Part shown: one piece after another, positions 1-50,339 of the stretch
How positions within the stretch are numbered: the first letter of the stretch is position 1
How the letters are laid out: each line of letters starts with the position of its first letter
Source: Owenia fusiformis
Taxonomy: Eukaryota > Annelida > Polychaeta > Sabellida > Oweniidae
NCBI GenBank assembly: GCA_903813345.2
Contig: CAIIXF020000005.1
Coordinates: forward strand, 27,099,375-27,159,374
DNA: 60,000 nucleotides
Reading direction: 5' to 3'
The notes under the pieces: generated by a model
What the model was told of the DNA's origin: nothing
The model's input: the letters and a program-made list of their open reading frames with translations, nothing else
Databases searched by the model: none
Program-made: the position numbers and the translations under genes

Positions 1-2282
1 ACTTAAAACAATGTCTAATGAGTCTAGTCCAGGCTCTGATGGTCTTACTGCAGGTTTTTACAAAATGTTTTGGTGCAAACTCAATACTTTGGTTCTGAAT
101 TCCCTCAATGCTGCCTCTGAAACTGGTTCTATGTCATGTCCACAGAGATTTGGTATAATGGCTCTTTTACCCAAAAAGAATCTTCCGAAAGATAAGCTAA
201 AAAATTGGCGTCCCTTAACTTTAAGTAATGTGGACTATAAATTAGCAGCTAAAGTTATGGTGTTAAGACTAAAACTTGTTATATCAGACTTGGTACATGA
301 AGATCAATGTGGTTATATTAAAAATAGATCAGCAGGTATGATTTTAAGAGCCATTGATGATGTAATTAATTTTATTGATAAAGAGCAGAAACAGGGTATT
401 TTATTAGCAATAGATAATGTTAAAGCGTATGATACAATCTCTAAAGAATTTATGCTTGTCTCCTTAAAGATGTATGGATTTGGAGATAGCTTTATAAATT
501 GGGTGAAAGTCTTAAATGCAAACTGTATGAATTTCATTAATTATAATGGGTGGATAAATGGCACATCCCCCATTCATTTAGATCGAGGGCTACGGCAGGG
601 CTGTCCACTCAGTCCGAACTGCTACATTTTAGCTACAGAGTTGTTTTCATGTAAACTAAGACAAGATAGCAATATACAGGGTGTTGAAATACCTGGTTGT
701 GACATGGGGCTCAAGTTGTTGCAATATGCAGATGACTCAACACTTCTTTTGAAAAATGAAGCTTTATTTGCCAATGCCATGTTATTGATCGACAAATTTT
801 CAATAATATCAGGTCTGAAAATTAATAAAAACAAAACTGAAGCCATGTGGCTCGGAACATGGAAATATAGACAAGATACCTTAGGTAATATTAATTGGAA
901 GCTAAGTCCAAATAATAAAATTAAAATTTTGGGTATTACATTTTGTACAACTACCAGTGTAACAGATCTTGTACAGGACAATTTTGAGCCAAAAATATAA
1001 AAATTTGTTAATATAATGAAATCTTGGTCTCAGAGACGTCTCACATTATTAGGCAAGATAACATTAGCAAAGTATTTTCTTTCCTCACAATTTTTATATT
1101 TACTTTAAAGTTTTATATTGCCTGAACATCTTCTTAGAAGGACTAACAGAATGTTATTTAAGTTTATATGGGCGAAGGGGAAATTCAAGGAAGATGATTT
1201 AAAATATGTTCCCGAAAGAGTTAAACGGGAAATAATTGTACAAGATTTTAAAAATGGAGGATTAAAAATGATTAATATATTTGATATGCAAAATTCTCTA
1301 GCATTTAAATGGGTCAAACAGCTACAAGAAAATGGAAATGGCAGCTGGAGGAAAATACCTCTGTATTTGTATGGTACCCTATGTAAAGATTTAACCATAT
1401 TTCAATGTAATAATGATTTTAAAAATATTGTGAATACTGATAAATTGTTAGGATTTTATAGCGAACTATTATATCTATGGAAATCAAACAATAAGTTCAA
1501 AGACAGCTCTATTTTATGGCATAATGAAAATATCAAAGCTACAGGTAAAGAATTGTATTTTCAAAGCTGGATTAAGTGTGGAATAAATTTTATATGTGAT
1601 GTTTGCAAAAATGGCCAGATCATTTCTTATGATGAAATTGTTTCCTCAGTAGGCAGAAATGCTGAAACATGGATGCAATATCAAACTTTGAAACAAGCAC
1701 TCAAAAGGGAGATGATATTAGAATATCAAATTGTAGCTCCAGAAGATACTTTATACTTCAATGATACAGATGTGCAGTACTTAAATGTTCAAGATTTTAG
1801 GAAAATTTTAATAGAAAAACGGGTTTGTGAAATTGTATTCAAAAATGAAGTTTTAACAAGAAAAACCTGGCTTAATGCAAAAAAGTGTACAACAGCAACA
1901 GACCTAATTATACTACACTGGAAGATTTTACATTCAATATATCCATGTAATCTTTTACTGCATAGATATGGTATTTTAAATTCAAGCAAATGTATAAGCT
2001 GTGATGAAATAGATAATTTAGAGCATCATTTTGTTAAATGCAAAGCAGTTGCTGAATTTTGGACTAAACATTTCCCAAATATAACTGCCAATCAAATATA
2101 TGGAATAGGTAAAGTAAAGAATTACAAAAATATACTGATAGCAAAGTTATCTATTCACAAATGGTATATTGAAAAATGTGTGAGTAACTTAAATACTCTT
2201 TATGAATTTGAAACCTCATCTTTGTACCATACCTGTAAATAATTATGTTAAACTGAAATAAAAAAACAACAAAAAAACATTG
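1..2282 (+). mobile_element. L1/Tx1-like non-LTR retrotransposon, 3' part, two in-frame stops
   Basis: One plus-strand reading frame from about position 11 to 2242 encodes the reverse transcriptase and C-terminal part of a non-LTR retrotransposon. Visible RT motifs are SPGSDGLTAGFY, NWRPLTLSNVDYKLAAK, the catalytic AIDNVKAYDT block, RQGCPLSP and QYADD. The C-terminus has a CISC...HHFVKC zinc-binding pattern. The style matches the L1/Tx1 group. The frame is interrupted only by TAA at 998-1000 and a second TAA near 1109-1111; sequence between and after them is still collinear protein in the same frame, so this copy is dead but young. The 5' part (endonuclease, ORF1) lies left of the window or is missing. 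An A-rich stretch at 2258-2280 marks the probable 3' end. It sits in what should be intron 22 of ABCC gene 1. Confidence 0.88.
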
Positions 2283-2420
2283 CATATAAATGACTGCATC
2301 CACATAGATCGACTAGCCACAGTACAGCAAGAAGAAGTGTAGTGAGCAAGCCATGATAGCGTTGGAATAACTGAAATGTCATCAGAGTTATGCGAGAATA
2401 AAAAAATAAGCCATGTTCCT

Positions 2421-2519
2421 TGCCGAAACCCGGGATTGAACCAGGGACCTTTAGATTCCTGGCGTATCAAGGATGTCAACCGCTTCAGTCTAACGCTCTC
2501 CCAACTGAGCTATTTCGGC
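2421..2519 (-). tRNA. tRNA-Phe (GAA) with 26-nt intron, copy 1
   Basis: The minus strand reads GCCGAAATAGCTCAGTTGGG..., a canonical animal tRNA-Phe with A box TAGCTCAGTTGG and B box GGTTCAATCCC. Acceptor (GCCGAAA/TTTCGGC), D and T stems all pair, the anticodon is GAA, and the discriminator is A. After G37 there is a 26-nt insert before ATCTAA resumes; 73 + 26 gives the observed 99 nt. The third base from the insert's 3' end is G, able to pair with C32 as the metazoan tRNA splicing rule needs. A T run follows about a dozen bases downstream, a fitting Pol III terminator. It lies in intron 22 of ABCC gene 1, same strand. Confidence 0.85.
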
Positions 2520-2529
2520 GGTGGCTTAC

Positions 2530-3197
2530 CAACCAAGTTTCTAGTGTAAACTTGATAACGTGAATTAAACTACAATCGATATTCAAAAATCAAATTGAAT
2601 TTTAGCAATGTTAATTGATGGCTCTTTAGTCTACCTGTTTTTGAGATCGCAGATACCTGAGCACTGAAAGTACGTTTTTTAAAAAACGAGGCAATTAGCC
2701 GAATTTACCATATTAAAGGTGGGCGTAAAGATTCAAATTCCAATATACCATCTGTTATCTTTGTTCAAAAAATGTCTAAAAATGAAGTATATTTTGTCAC
2801 TTCCTGTTTACAGGCAATGCGCTTATTTTCAAAGGAAAAGGACAAAATATTATTTGAAACATGTCACTCACACAGTCAATCAAATATGATAAAAACTTTA
2901 ATTTGGGTCCATACTAAAGTGAAAAAATTACTCGCATAGAAAACAGCATTTGAAGTTCAGAGATCAAAAGAAGTGAATTACCACTTACCACGAAGATGAA
3001 AAGTGAGACTTCATTTACGCAATTTGTCCATTTAAGTAGTAAGTACCACGGCACCTTAGTGAAGTTTACAATTTTATCAAAATCATCAGAGAGGTTTTCG
3101 TAATATTTCACTTGGATTTTTTTATTATGAATCATTGAACATTTTCACTGAACGGAAAATTGATTAATTCGATTTCTTAGTTTGACAATACACCTAC
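2530..3197 (-). other. Intron 22 of ABCC gene 1, remainder
   Basis: Sequence between the tRNA and exon 22. Parts (2530-2760) match the same intron of gene 2 (26440-26690) and gene 3 (57720-57790, 59615-59790). I see no coding segment here. About 400 bp (2775-3150) is absent from the other two copies and shows nothing recognisable. Confidence 0.6.
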
Positions 3198-16446
<13,249 letters not shown>

Positions 16447-16574
16447 ATTTCAGGTAATGGTTTTGGTTGAATGTTTACCAGCACGCTTCACGTAGGTTCT
16501 GTAAAAACAATATAACACTAATGAAGAATTAGGGTCTTAAGTGTTTTATTTTAACTGAAAGGAATCTAATCAGC

Positions 16575-17082
16575 CCGGAATAGCCTGACAACGGTAAAGT
16601 CAGATACCGTTGTCACAAATGGCGGACATAACCGTCGCTTCAATTAGATTTTCATGAACTGTATGTTTAATAGAGCACCTAGACTAAATTCCTTAGGAAC
16701 AACAATCAATCAAAGTGTCTTAATACTCATTGTACAGGTAATAATGGTCTACCATCGAAATCTTTAATTTAACCGATCAAAATGAGATACGGAACAACGG
16801 ACTCTGTAATTACCATATGCCGTTGTCTTTCTAAATTACTCAAATTCAGATTCCGTTGTCATTGACGATATCGAAGACGCTATATTTTGGCGATTCAGGA
16901 CCCAATTTGACCGAAAATGGCATTTCATATGATGCATTATCACAAGAGCTTAATGCATGCACAGAATTAGGGACGATAAAATCCCATGAACTGAGGACCA
17001 AGTGATTTAACAGTTGAAGCGACGGTTATGTCCGCCATTTGTGACAACGGTATCTGACTTTACCGTAGTCAGGCTATTTCGG
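16575..17082. mobile_element. TIR element just upstream of ABCC gene 1 start codon
   Basis: An inverted repeat of about 65 bp frames this segment: CCGGAATAGCCTGACAACGG... on the left and ...CCGTAGTCAGGCTATTTCGG on the right. Both ends include AAATGGCGGACATAACCGTC or its complement. The left end is about 130 bp upstream of the gene 1 ATG. The same element sits at the same distance-class upstream of gene 2 (47984-48474). The core promoter and 5' UTR must therefore lie in the 130-bp gap, inside this element, or beyond it. Confidence 0.82.
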
Positions 17083-17917
17083 TGTGCTAATACTGTTTAA
17101 CTATATTACTTCAAAGTGGTTCAATTGGTCAACACTAGCTATTGCAAAAATGGATGTTTTTGGCCAACCCTATATATATTTAATACATACGATACACGTT
17201 CTAGTCTAGCTAGATACTAATCTAGTATCTGGTATCACATCGATGCTAACATTGTTTACATCAGATACTAACAGAAATGTTAGCATAGATGAATATGTAG
17301 AAACTAGACGACGTATAATTACTTGAACCGATGAAAACATCTGATTTACTTAACTTGGTATCCTCACCCTCTCGTTGCACATGCAGAGTACTCCGCGCGT
17401 TCAGCGACCAATCGAAATTGATACTGCTCCTTTGTAACTTCACAAATGGTATTTAAATTGTTATTAAAGACACTAGAAGGGGACTTGCGGCTCATATCCA
17501 ATATTCTATTACTTATTGTTCTGCAAAAACCTACTGTAGTATGTCAATGTGTGCCCGAGATCTAGAATGTCACCTCTTGTGACACCAGTTTTATAAAAAG
17601 GGAACATTGATTTGTTATCTCCAAGGTGTATTACAAACGTACCGACTGTTGTGAAATATCTGCACTTCATATAATACTCATTGTCTTTACAGAAGGGCCC
17701 TTCGGCTTCAGGTATATGTTATACATCAATATATCATAAACTGACACCTTAAAATGCAAATAAAAGACTGTAACCTTAAATTTTTCCTGTCATTTTGGTT
17801 GTCTTTGGCTAGCATCGTCATAATGAGTGATTTGTACTCAACATGGCGCCACCACATGATACAGGCATGACAGAGGTGGATCTGAAAATCAAGTGGAGGG
17901 GAAATTTTGGACCCAAA

Positions 17918-18240
17918 GGATAGGTATCGATATGGTGAACTGAATTCAACAATGTTTTTCTCTTAAACCAATTATTGAAAACATTGGATGTAAACATACA
18001 CGGTCCTTTATGTAATGTTGACCGATTGGCAACAATTTAATGGAAAAATTATTTTTATATATTTTATATAACTGTTTTGTAACATTTTTGTTTTTTAGTG
18101 CAATTGTTTTTTGAGAACGATATAAGATGTCTTTCCGAACCTTGTTAGAACAAAATAGCATATACAACATTTTCTAAGACCTCTCAATATTATAGTTATA
18201 GAAAGGAAATTTTGGTTGATTTTACAATTAAGTATGCAAA
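17918..18240. repeat. Half copy of the TATCGATA foldback family, gene 1 upstream spacer
   Basis: Starts AAAGGATAGGTATCGATATG and continues through AACAATGTTTTTCTCTTAAA to GACCTCTCAATATTATAG and the AAAGGAAATTTTGG segment. It then stops next to a run of 13 C's near 18255-18268. Only one arm of the palindrome is present. The other spacer has the same half copy at 49299-49612. Confidence 0.7.
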
Positions 18241-18529
18241 AACTTAAAACAACCCCCCCCCCCCAAAATAGATAAAAGTTAAGTCCTCTGTTCTAATTAC
18301 TTGTTGTTTTTTAAAATCAAATCAAAGTTGTCAATGTAGGTTCCGGAATCAAACGAAAGTAAACTATTTTCAAAACCATAAAAATGGGACACTCACATAT
18401 ACTCTATGTCAAAGAGCAGATATAAACCAAATGTCATGACAATTAGGCAGTATGTTTGAACAATTCTATTCATGTATGTAAAAAGCGAGCTCTAACAAAT
18501 AATTTGACAGCAAAACATGCAACATATAA

Positions 18530-18798
18530 AAACGAGATAATAAAAATCAATACAAGCCATTTGACCATTATACATCAAGATATAAAGTATGTAAAATTAT
18601 GAAGCCCATGATGTTTTAGGCAGTGTAATATCAATAATGTATAAATCTTTAGAAAACCGGCTGAGCACTCCGCCCATTTGGAGTGGTGCCGAAGAAGCAC
18701 AGCGACGAAGTTTAATTTCTGATGAGTTTATTGTGAAAATATAAGACAGTTAACAGATCCAAATACACGAAGAAATGCCATCGTTAGCGTTAAAATAA
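18530..18798 (-). pseudogene. Dead copy of ABCC exon 23 (TMD2), spacer copy A
   Basis: Minus-strand sequence aligns with ABCC exon 23: TMAFLRVFGSVN corresponds to SMAFSRALGFVS, then FSKDLYI...NIMGF-like sequence corresponds to FSKDLDIVDIT...YIMGW. Frameshifts and a stop break the frame. The acceptor CAG of the true exon has become an AA here. No neighbouring ABCC exons accompany it. It lies about 60 bp downstream (in transcript sense) of a tRNA-Phe-like gene, mirroring the tRNA-then-exon-23 order inside the live genes. A single duplicated tRNA-plus-exon fragment is the simplest origin. Confidence 0.8.
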
Positions 18799-18856
18799 TT
18801 AAAAAACATATTATTTATATAAATGAAAATTTAATAAAAATAAGCCTCATTTTCCT

Positions 18857-18955
18857 TGCCGAAACCCGGGATTGAACCAGGGACCTTTAGATTCCTGGCG
18901 TCTCAAGGATAGCAGCCGCTTCAGTCTAACGCTCTCCCAACTGAGCTATTTCGGC
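18857..18955 (-). tRNA. tRNA-Phe (GAA) with 26-nt intron, copy 2
   Basis: Same 99-nt layout as the copy at 2421-2519. Acceptor, D, anticodon and T arms are all intact, the anticodon is GAA, and the intron lies between positions 37 and 38 with three or four base differences (GCTGCTATCC in place of GTTGACATCC). A T5 run follows 3' on the minus strand. Found in the spacer between genes 1 and 2, beside the dead exon 23. Confidence 0.82.
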
Positions 18956-18959
18956 TGTG

Positions 18960-20760
18960 GCTTATACGTCATTGTTTATAGCTCTGATTGAAAGTGGTTC
19001 AACATACAATCGATGTGTAAAAATGATCATCCCCGATTATGTATCAGTTTAAACAGAGACCTAAAATGATGTACAATAAAAGTCTATACACTCTACTATA
19101 CCTTGCATTTGGTGTTCATGAGCAACTCATTTGGCTTATTAGTAATGATTATGTATTTGTTTTTATTTGTCTGTTCCTTATGAATGGTTTATCGGTTGAA
19201 AATTAGATGCTAGTAAGGCACTTTCAAAAATATATTAAACAATTCAATTAGACAAACAAAGTATCATATGCATTTCTAGGTGTTAGGTATAGTAGTGTGC
19301 TATACCCTTTAAACTGAAATGACCATGCCATAATTTTGCTTCGATCAAACAGAAAAGTTGGTGTCCCCTACATTGCTCCATTATGTTAGGAAACTAATGG
19401 AGAGTATGGGATTAGGAGACTGTCCCTGGGTGGGAAGCTGTATTATCTCAAAAACTGAATGACAGGATTTTTAAATATTTTGCACATTGGAAAGTTTAAT
19501 AACTAAAGTTGATCTTAGGAAAATAAAAATAAGAGGTCACCGACTTCGTTTTTATTAATTGCTTTTTCAAAAACATACAATTTTTCAATCAAATTATGTA
19601 TCAAGCTAATTATGTATTATATGTTATCAGATTGTATTAAAGGTTTTTAAATCAGTAATGTATATAAAATATTCCAAAGGAATGCTACTTTAGTGTTCTT
19701 AATTTAATATTTGTTTTATCAGCATATATGTATAGCTTGATGCACATTTGCATGCAAAAGAGAGCAACTGAAAGTTTAGGTCGAAATAAATAAGTAGATA
19801 AATAAATATATATTATATGATTTATGTTATTATAATATTAGATATTTTATTTTTCGTTTGCTGAACCTATCATTCAGTATTATATGTATCTGGAGGGTTG
19901 GGTAATGAGACAGGACTGCAGATCGCAGGATATACACCTGGTTCAAAAATACGAGTGCATTAATCAGTCTACCGGAAGATATTTCAGTGACACTCTATAT
20001 CTATAAGCATCAGATTTCAACATCCTCCTAAGCAGGTATCCAGAATCCGTACCTCCTTCTTCCCCCGTAAAAAGGAAGAATATATTCTGGATTTTGAAGC
20101 CCTGTGATCGGAGGATGGATTTCAAGGACTCCGAGAAATGAGGTTCAGGAATAACAGTCGCCTAATTATTTATTTCACATAATATAAAATTATAAGTGTA
20201 TGTTTAGATACACAGAAATGTTTCACCACCATTTATTGGTAAATTGACGTATGATAACGATGACAATCGAGCACAAGCAAACAACAAACCAACACAACAC
20301 AACATAGCCAACGAGACTAAACTCAAATCAACCCAACACAACACAACCTGACACCAACCACCGCAACAGAGTCAGTCACAACCCAATACTGAATCAATTA
20401 AACTACACTATTAAATACAATCGGGCACAACCTGCAAACACAACCAAACTATGATACCAATTTACTGAGTACCCAACTAACTGTCTCCAACTGGAGACAA
20501 TCCCAAAACAAAAACAAATCGGGGACAACTAAATATACTCTACCTGTCACATAATCACTGACGGTGGTTCGGGGAAGCTTAGACACTAGACTAGGCTATG
20601 TTTCCCAGGTCCCCCAAACGAGACCGCTCACCATATTTGACACAGATTGCATGATTTGAAGCGTGTTCACAACGGGTGATGCCTCAAGACATGGTCTAAG
20701 TCACCACTCCCCAAACGCCGATCGCGATTCATTCATTCGTAGATATTTGCTTATTTGTGA
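18960..20760. other. Spacer between ABCC genes 2 and 1: no gene seen, CA-rich stretch
   Basis: No coding exon recognised. 20260-20500 is a low-complexity run of CAACACAACACAACC-type motifs. 20020-20125 holds a short inverted motif (ATCCTCC...GGAGGAT around TTCTTCC...GGAAGAA). The other spacer (50340-52100) is nearly identical but lacks a stretch near 19090-19290 and has about 195 bp extra at 51699-51893. Confidence 0.6.
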
Positions 20761-21074
20761 TTATGATGGCATTTTCTGAAGAACTCCTTTGTCTAACACA
20801 AATAGCTCACATTTTCCAGGTATAAATTCTAAAGCGTTAATGTAACCCTTTTTAGGACCTGGATATCGGAGTTCACTGGAGGAAAGTGAGGTTAGTCTAC
20901 TCGTTTTCGTGTCAAAGCGGTGGGTAAAATAAGTGGGACTGCTATACGAGTTAAGAATATATAGCATTCCGTTACCATGAATGAATTTCCACTTCCCGTT
21001 TTCTTTACATTAAGCTGCCATGTTTTAACAATGACCAATGTATCGATGTCCAAATGTGCAATTGTTTCCACCAT
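20761..21074 (-). pseudogene. Olfactomedin-domain C-terminal fragment, frameshifted
   Basis: Matches the intact fragment at 52117-52431 almost base for base, but one base is missing at the GTTACCATG site near 20972 (GTTAGCCATG in the other copy). This splits the frame between KKTGSGNSFM and LYILNSYSSP. The protein is the last third of an olfactomedin domain. It ends at a stop codon just after FVLDKGVLQKMPS. No upstream olfactomedin exons are present before ABCC gene 2's last exon, so this is a fragment and not a gene. Confidence 0.75.
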
Positions 21075-21297
21075 TTTGTTTTAAACCATATATGAATGGT
21101 ATTCCGGTACTACCAACACTCACATCTTTTGATTCATCTTCATATATCTATATAGAAATGGTAAAAAGAGAGTAGTATGCTACAGTAATTGATGCTCTGA
21201 TGTTTAGAATGTGGGTCATACAAGAACTAAACAATACAAAATTAAACCCTTATAAACATTTTCATTTATTTATATAATAGTACTGATCAGTATGATA

Positions 21298-21303
21298 TTT
21301 ATT
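21298..21303 (-). promoter_or_regulatory. Likely poly(A) signal of ABCC gene 2
   Basis: AATAAA on the minus strand (GTGCAATAAATATC), about 210 nt past the gene 2 stop codon. It is conserved at the same distance past gene 3 (52655-52660). Confidence 0.6.
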
Positions 21304-21514
21304 GCACTTCTCTTGAGCTTTACTTATAAAATATGATCATATTTGTATTGTACTCATTCTGTCCAGGACGTATATCGCATATATATATATCATATCATAT
21401 CACACCATGTCATAATCTTAATATAAGCGTCTTGTTAAATGCCGAGTGTCTCTTTCCATCAGAAGATATCATCGATGATATAAAATACGATCATATCTTC
21501 TTCACGGTGTTCAG

Positions 21515-47884
<26,370 letters not shown>

Positions 47885-47983
47885 ATTTCAGGTAATCGTT
47901 TTGGTTGAATGTTTACCAGCACGCTTCACGTGTGTTCTGTAAAAACAAGTGTTTTATTTTAACTGAAAGGAATCTAATCACCC

Positions 47984-48474
47984 CGGAATAGCCTGACAAC
48001 GGTAAAGTCAGATACCGTTGTCACAAATGGCGGACATAACCGTCGCTTCAATTAGATTTTCATAGAGCACGTAGACTAAATTCCTTAGGAACAACAATCA
48101 ATCAAAGTGTCTTAATACTCATTGTACAGGTAATAATGATCTACCATCGAAATCTTTAATTTAACCGATCAAAATGAGATACGGGACAACGGACTCTGTA
48201 ATTACCATATGCCGTTGTCTTTCTTAATTACTCAAATTCAGATTCCGTTGTCATTGACGATATCGAAGACGCTATATTTTGGCGATTCAGGACCCAATTT
48301 GACCGAAAATGGGATTTTATATGATACATTATCACAAGAGCTTAATGCATTTACTGAATTAGGGACGATAAAATCCCATGAATTGAGGACCAAGTGATTA
48401 AACAGTTGAAGCGACGGTTATGTCCGCCATTTGTGACAACGGTATCTGACTTTACCGTAGTCAGGCTATTCCGG
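47984..48474. mobile_element. TIR element just upstream of ABCC gene 2 start codon
   Basis: Counterpart of 16575-17082, with ends CCGGAATAGCCTGACAACGG and CCGTAGTCAGGCTATTCCGG. It lies about 100 bp upstream of the gene 2 ATG. Being in both copies, it was there before the array expanded. Confidence 0.82.
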
Positions 48475-49298
48475 TGTGCTAATACTGTTTTACTATATTA
48501 CTTCAAAGTGGTTCAATTGGTCAACACTAGCTATTGCAAAATGGATGTTTTTGGCCAACCCTATATATATTTGATACATACGATACACATTCTAGTCTAG
48601 CTAGATACTAGTATCTGGTATCACATCGATGCTAACATTGTTTACATCAGATACTAACAGAAATGTTAGTATAGATGGATATGTAGAAACTAGACGACGT
48701 ATAATTACTTGAACCGATGGAAACATCTGATTTACTTAAATTGGTATCCTCACCCTCTCGTTGCACATGCAGAGTACTCCGCGCGTTCAGCGACCAATCG
48801 AAATTGATACTGCTCCTTTGTAACTTCACAAATGGTATTTAAATTGTTATTAAAGACACTAGAAGGGGACTTGCGGCTCATATCCAATATTCTATTACTT
48901 CTTATTGTTCTGCAAAAACCTACTGTAGTATGTCAATGTGTGCCCGAGATCTAGAATGTCACCTCTTGTGATACCAGTTTTATAAAAAGGGAACATTGAT
49001 TTGTTATCTCCAAGGTGTATTACAAACGTACCGACTGTTGTGAAATATCTGCACTTCATATAATACTCATTGTCTTTACAGAAGGGCCCTTTAGGTATAT
49101 GTTATACATGAATATATCATAAACTGACACCTTAAAATGCAAATAAAAGACTGTAACCTTAAATTTGTCCTGTCATTTTGGTTGTCTTTGGCTAACATCG
49201 TCATAATGAGTGATTTGTACTCAACATGGCGCCACCACATGATACAGGCATGACAGAGGTGGATCTGAAAATCAAGTGGAGGGGAAATTTTGGACCCA

Positions 49299-49612
49299 AA
49301 GGATAGGTATCGATATGGTGAACTGAATTCAACAATGTTTTTCTCTTAAACCAATTATTGAAAACATTGGATGTAAACATACACGGTCCTTTATGTAATG
49401 TTGACCGATTGGCAACAATTTAATGGAAAAATTATTTTTATATATTTTATATAACTGTTTTGTAACATTTTTGTTTTTTAGTGCAATTGTTTTTTGAGAA
49501 CGATATAAGATGTCTTTCCGAACTTTGTTAGAACAAAATAGCATATACAACATTTTCTAAGACCTCTCAATATTATAGTTATAGAAAGGAAATTTTGGTT
49601 GATTTTACAATT
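49299..49612. repeat. Half copy of the TATCGATA foldback family, gene 2 upstream spacer
   Basis: Nearly identical to 17918-18240 but with a short C run (six) where the other spacer has thirteen. Confidence 0.7.
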
Positions 49613-49911
49613 AAGTATGCAAAAACTTAAAACGAACCCCCCAAAATAGATAAAAGTTAAGTCCTCTGTTCTAATTACTTATTGTTTTTTAAAATCATAT
49701 CAAAGTTGTCAATGTAGGTTCCGGAATCAAACAAAAGTAAAGTATTTTCAAAACCATAAAAATGGGACACTCACACATATTCTATGTCAAAGAGCAGATA
49801 TAAACCAAATGTCATGAAAATTAGGCAGTATGTTTGAACAATTCTTTTCATATGTATGTAAAATTTAGCGAGCTCTAACAAATAATTTGACAGCAAAACA
49901 TGCAACATATA

Positions 49912-50186
49912 AAAACGAGATAATAAAAATCAATACAAGCCATTTGACCAGTATACATCAAGATATAAAGTATGTAAAATTATAAAGCCCATGATGTTTT
50001 GGGCAGTGTATGTAATATCAATAATGTATAAATCTTTAGAAAACCGGCTGAGCACTCCGCCCATTTGGAGTGGTGCCGAAGAAGCACAGTGACGAAGTTT
50101 AATTTCTGATGAGTTTATTGTGATAATATATGGACAGTTAACAGATCCAAATACACGAAGAAATGCCATCGTTAGCGTTAAAATAA
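49912..50186 (-). pseudogene. Dead copy of ABCC exon 23 (TMD2), spacer copy B
   Basis: Same fragment as 18530-18798: TMAFLRVFGSVN, then GGVLSRFSKDLYIIDITY and NIMGF, against SMAFSRALGFVS, GRVLNRFSKDLDIVDIT and YIMGW of the live exon. A GTAT insertion shifts the frame after the DIT motif, and the acceptor AG is lost. It lies next to the truncated tRNA-Phe copy at 50245-50336. Confidence 0.82.
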
Positions 50187-50244
50187 TTAAAAAACATATT
50201 ATTTATATAAATGAAAATTTAATAAAAATAAGCCTCATTTTCCT

Positions 50245-50336
50245 TGCCGGGATTGAACCAGGGACCTTTAGATTCCTGGCGTATCAAGGATAGCAGCCGC
50301 TTCAGTCTAACGCTCTCCCAACTGAGCTATTTCGGC
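50245..50336 (-). pseudogene. tRNA-Phe-like copy 4, 7-nt deletion in acceptor/T arm
   Basis: The anticodon GAA and 26-nt insert are kept, but seven bases are lost where other copies read CCCGGGTTTCGGC, removing the 3' side of the T stem and part of the acceptor stem. Length is 92 instead of 99. It cannot fold as a tRNA. Confidence 0.82.
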
Positions 50337-50339
50337 GGT

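Noticed and set aside
20260-20500. CAACACAACAC-rich stretch as telomeric or centromeric satellite
   Set aside because: The motif is irregular and short, with no fixed unit; it is ordinary low-complexity DNA.
48647-48829. Candidate first exon of ABCC gene 2 (also at 17261-17443)
   Set aside because: The frame shows no ABCC N-terminal features. The exon at 47819-47884 fits the length, phase and Cys/Trp pattern of the MRP1 first exon.
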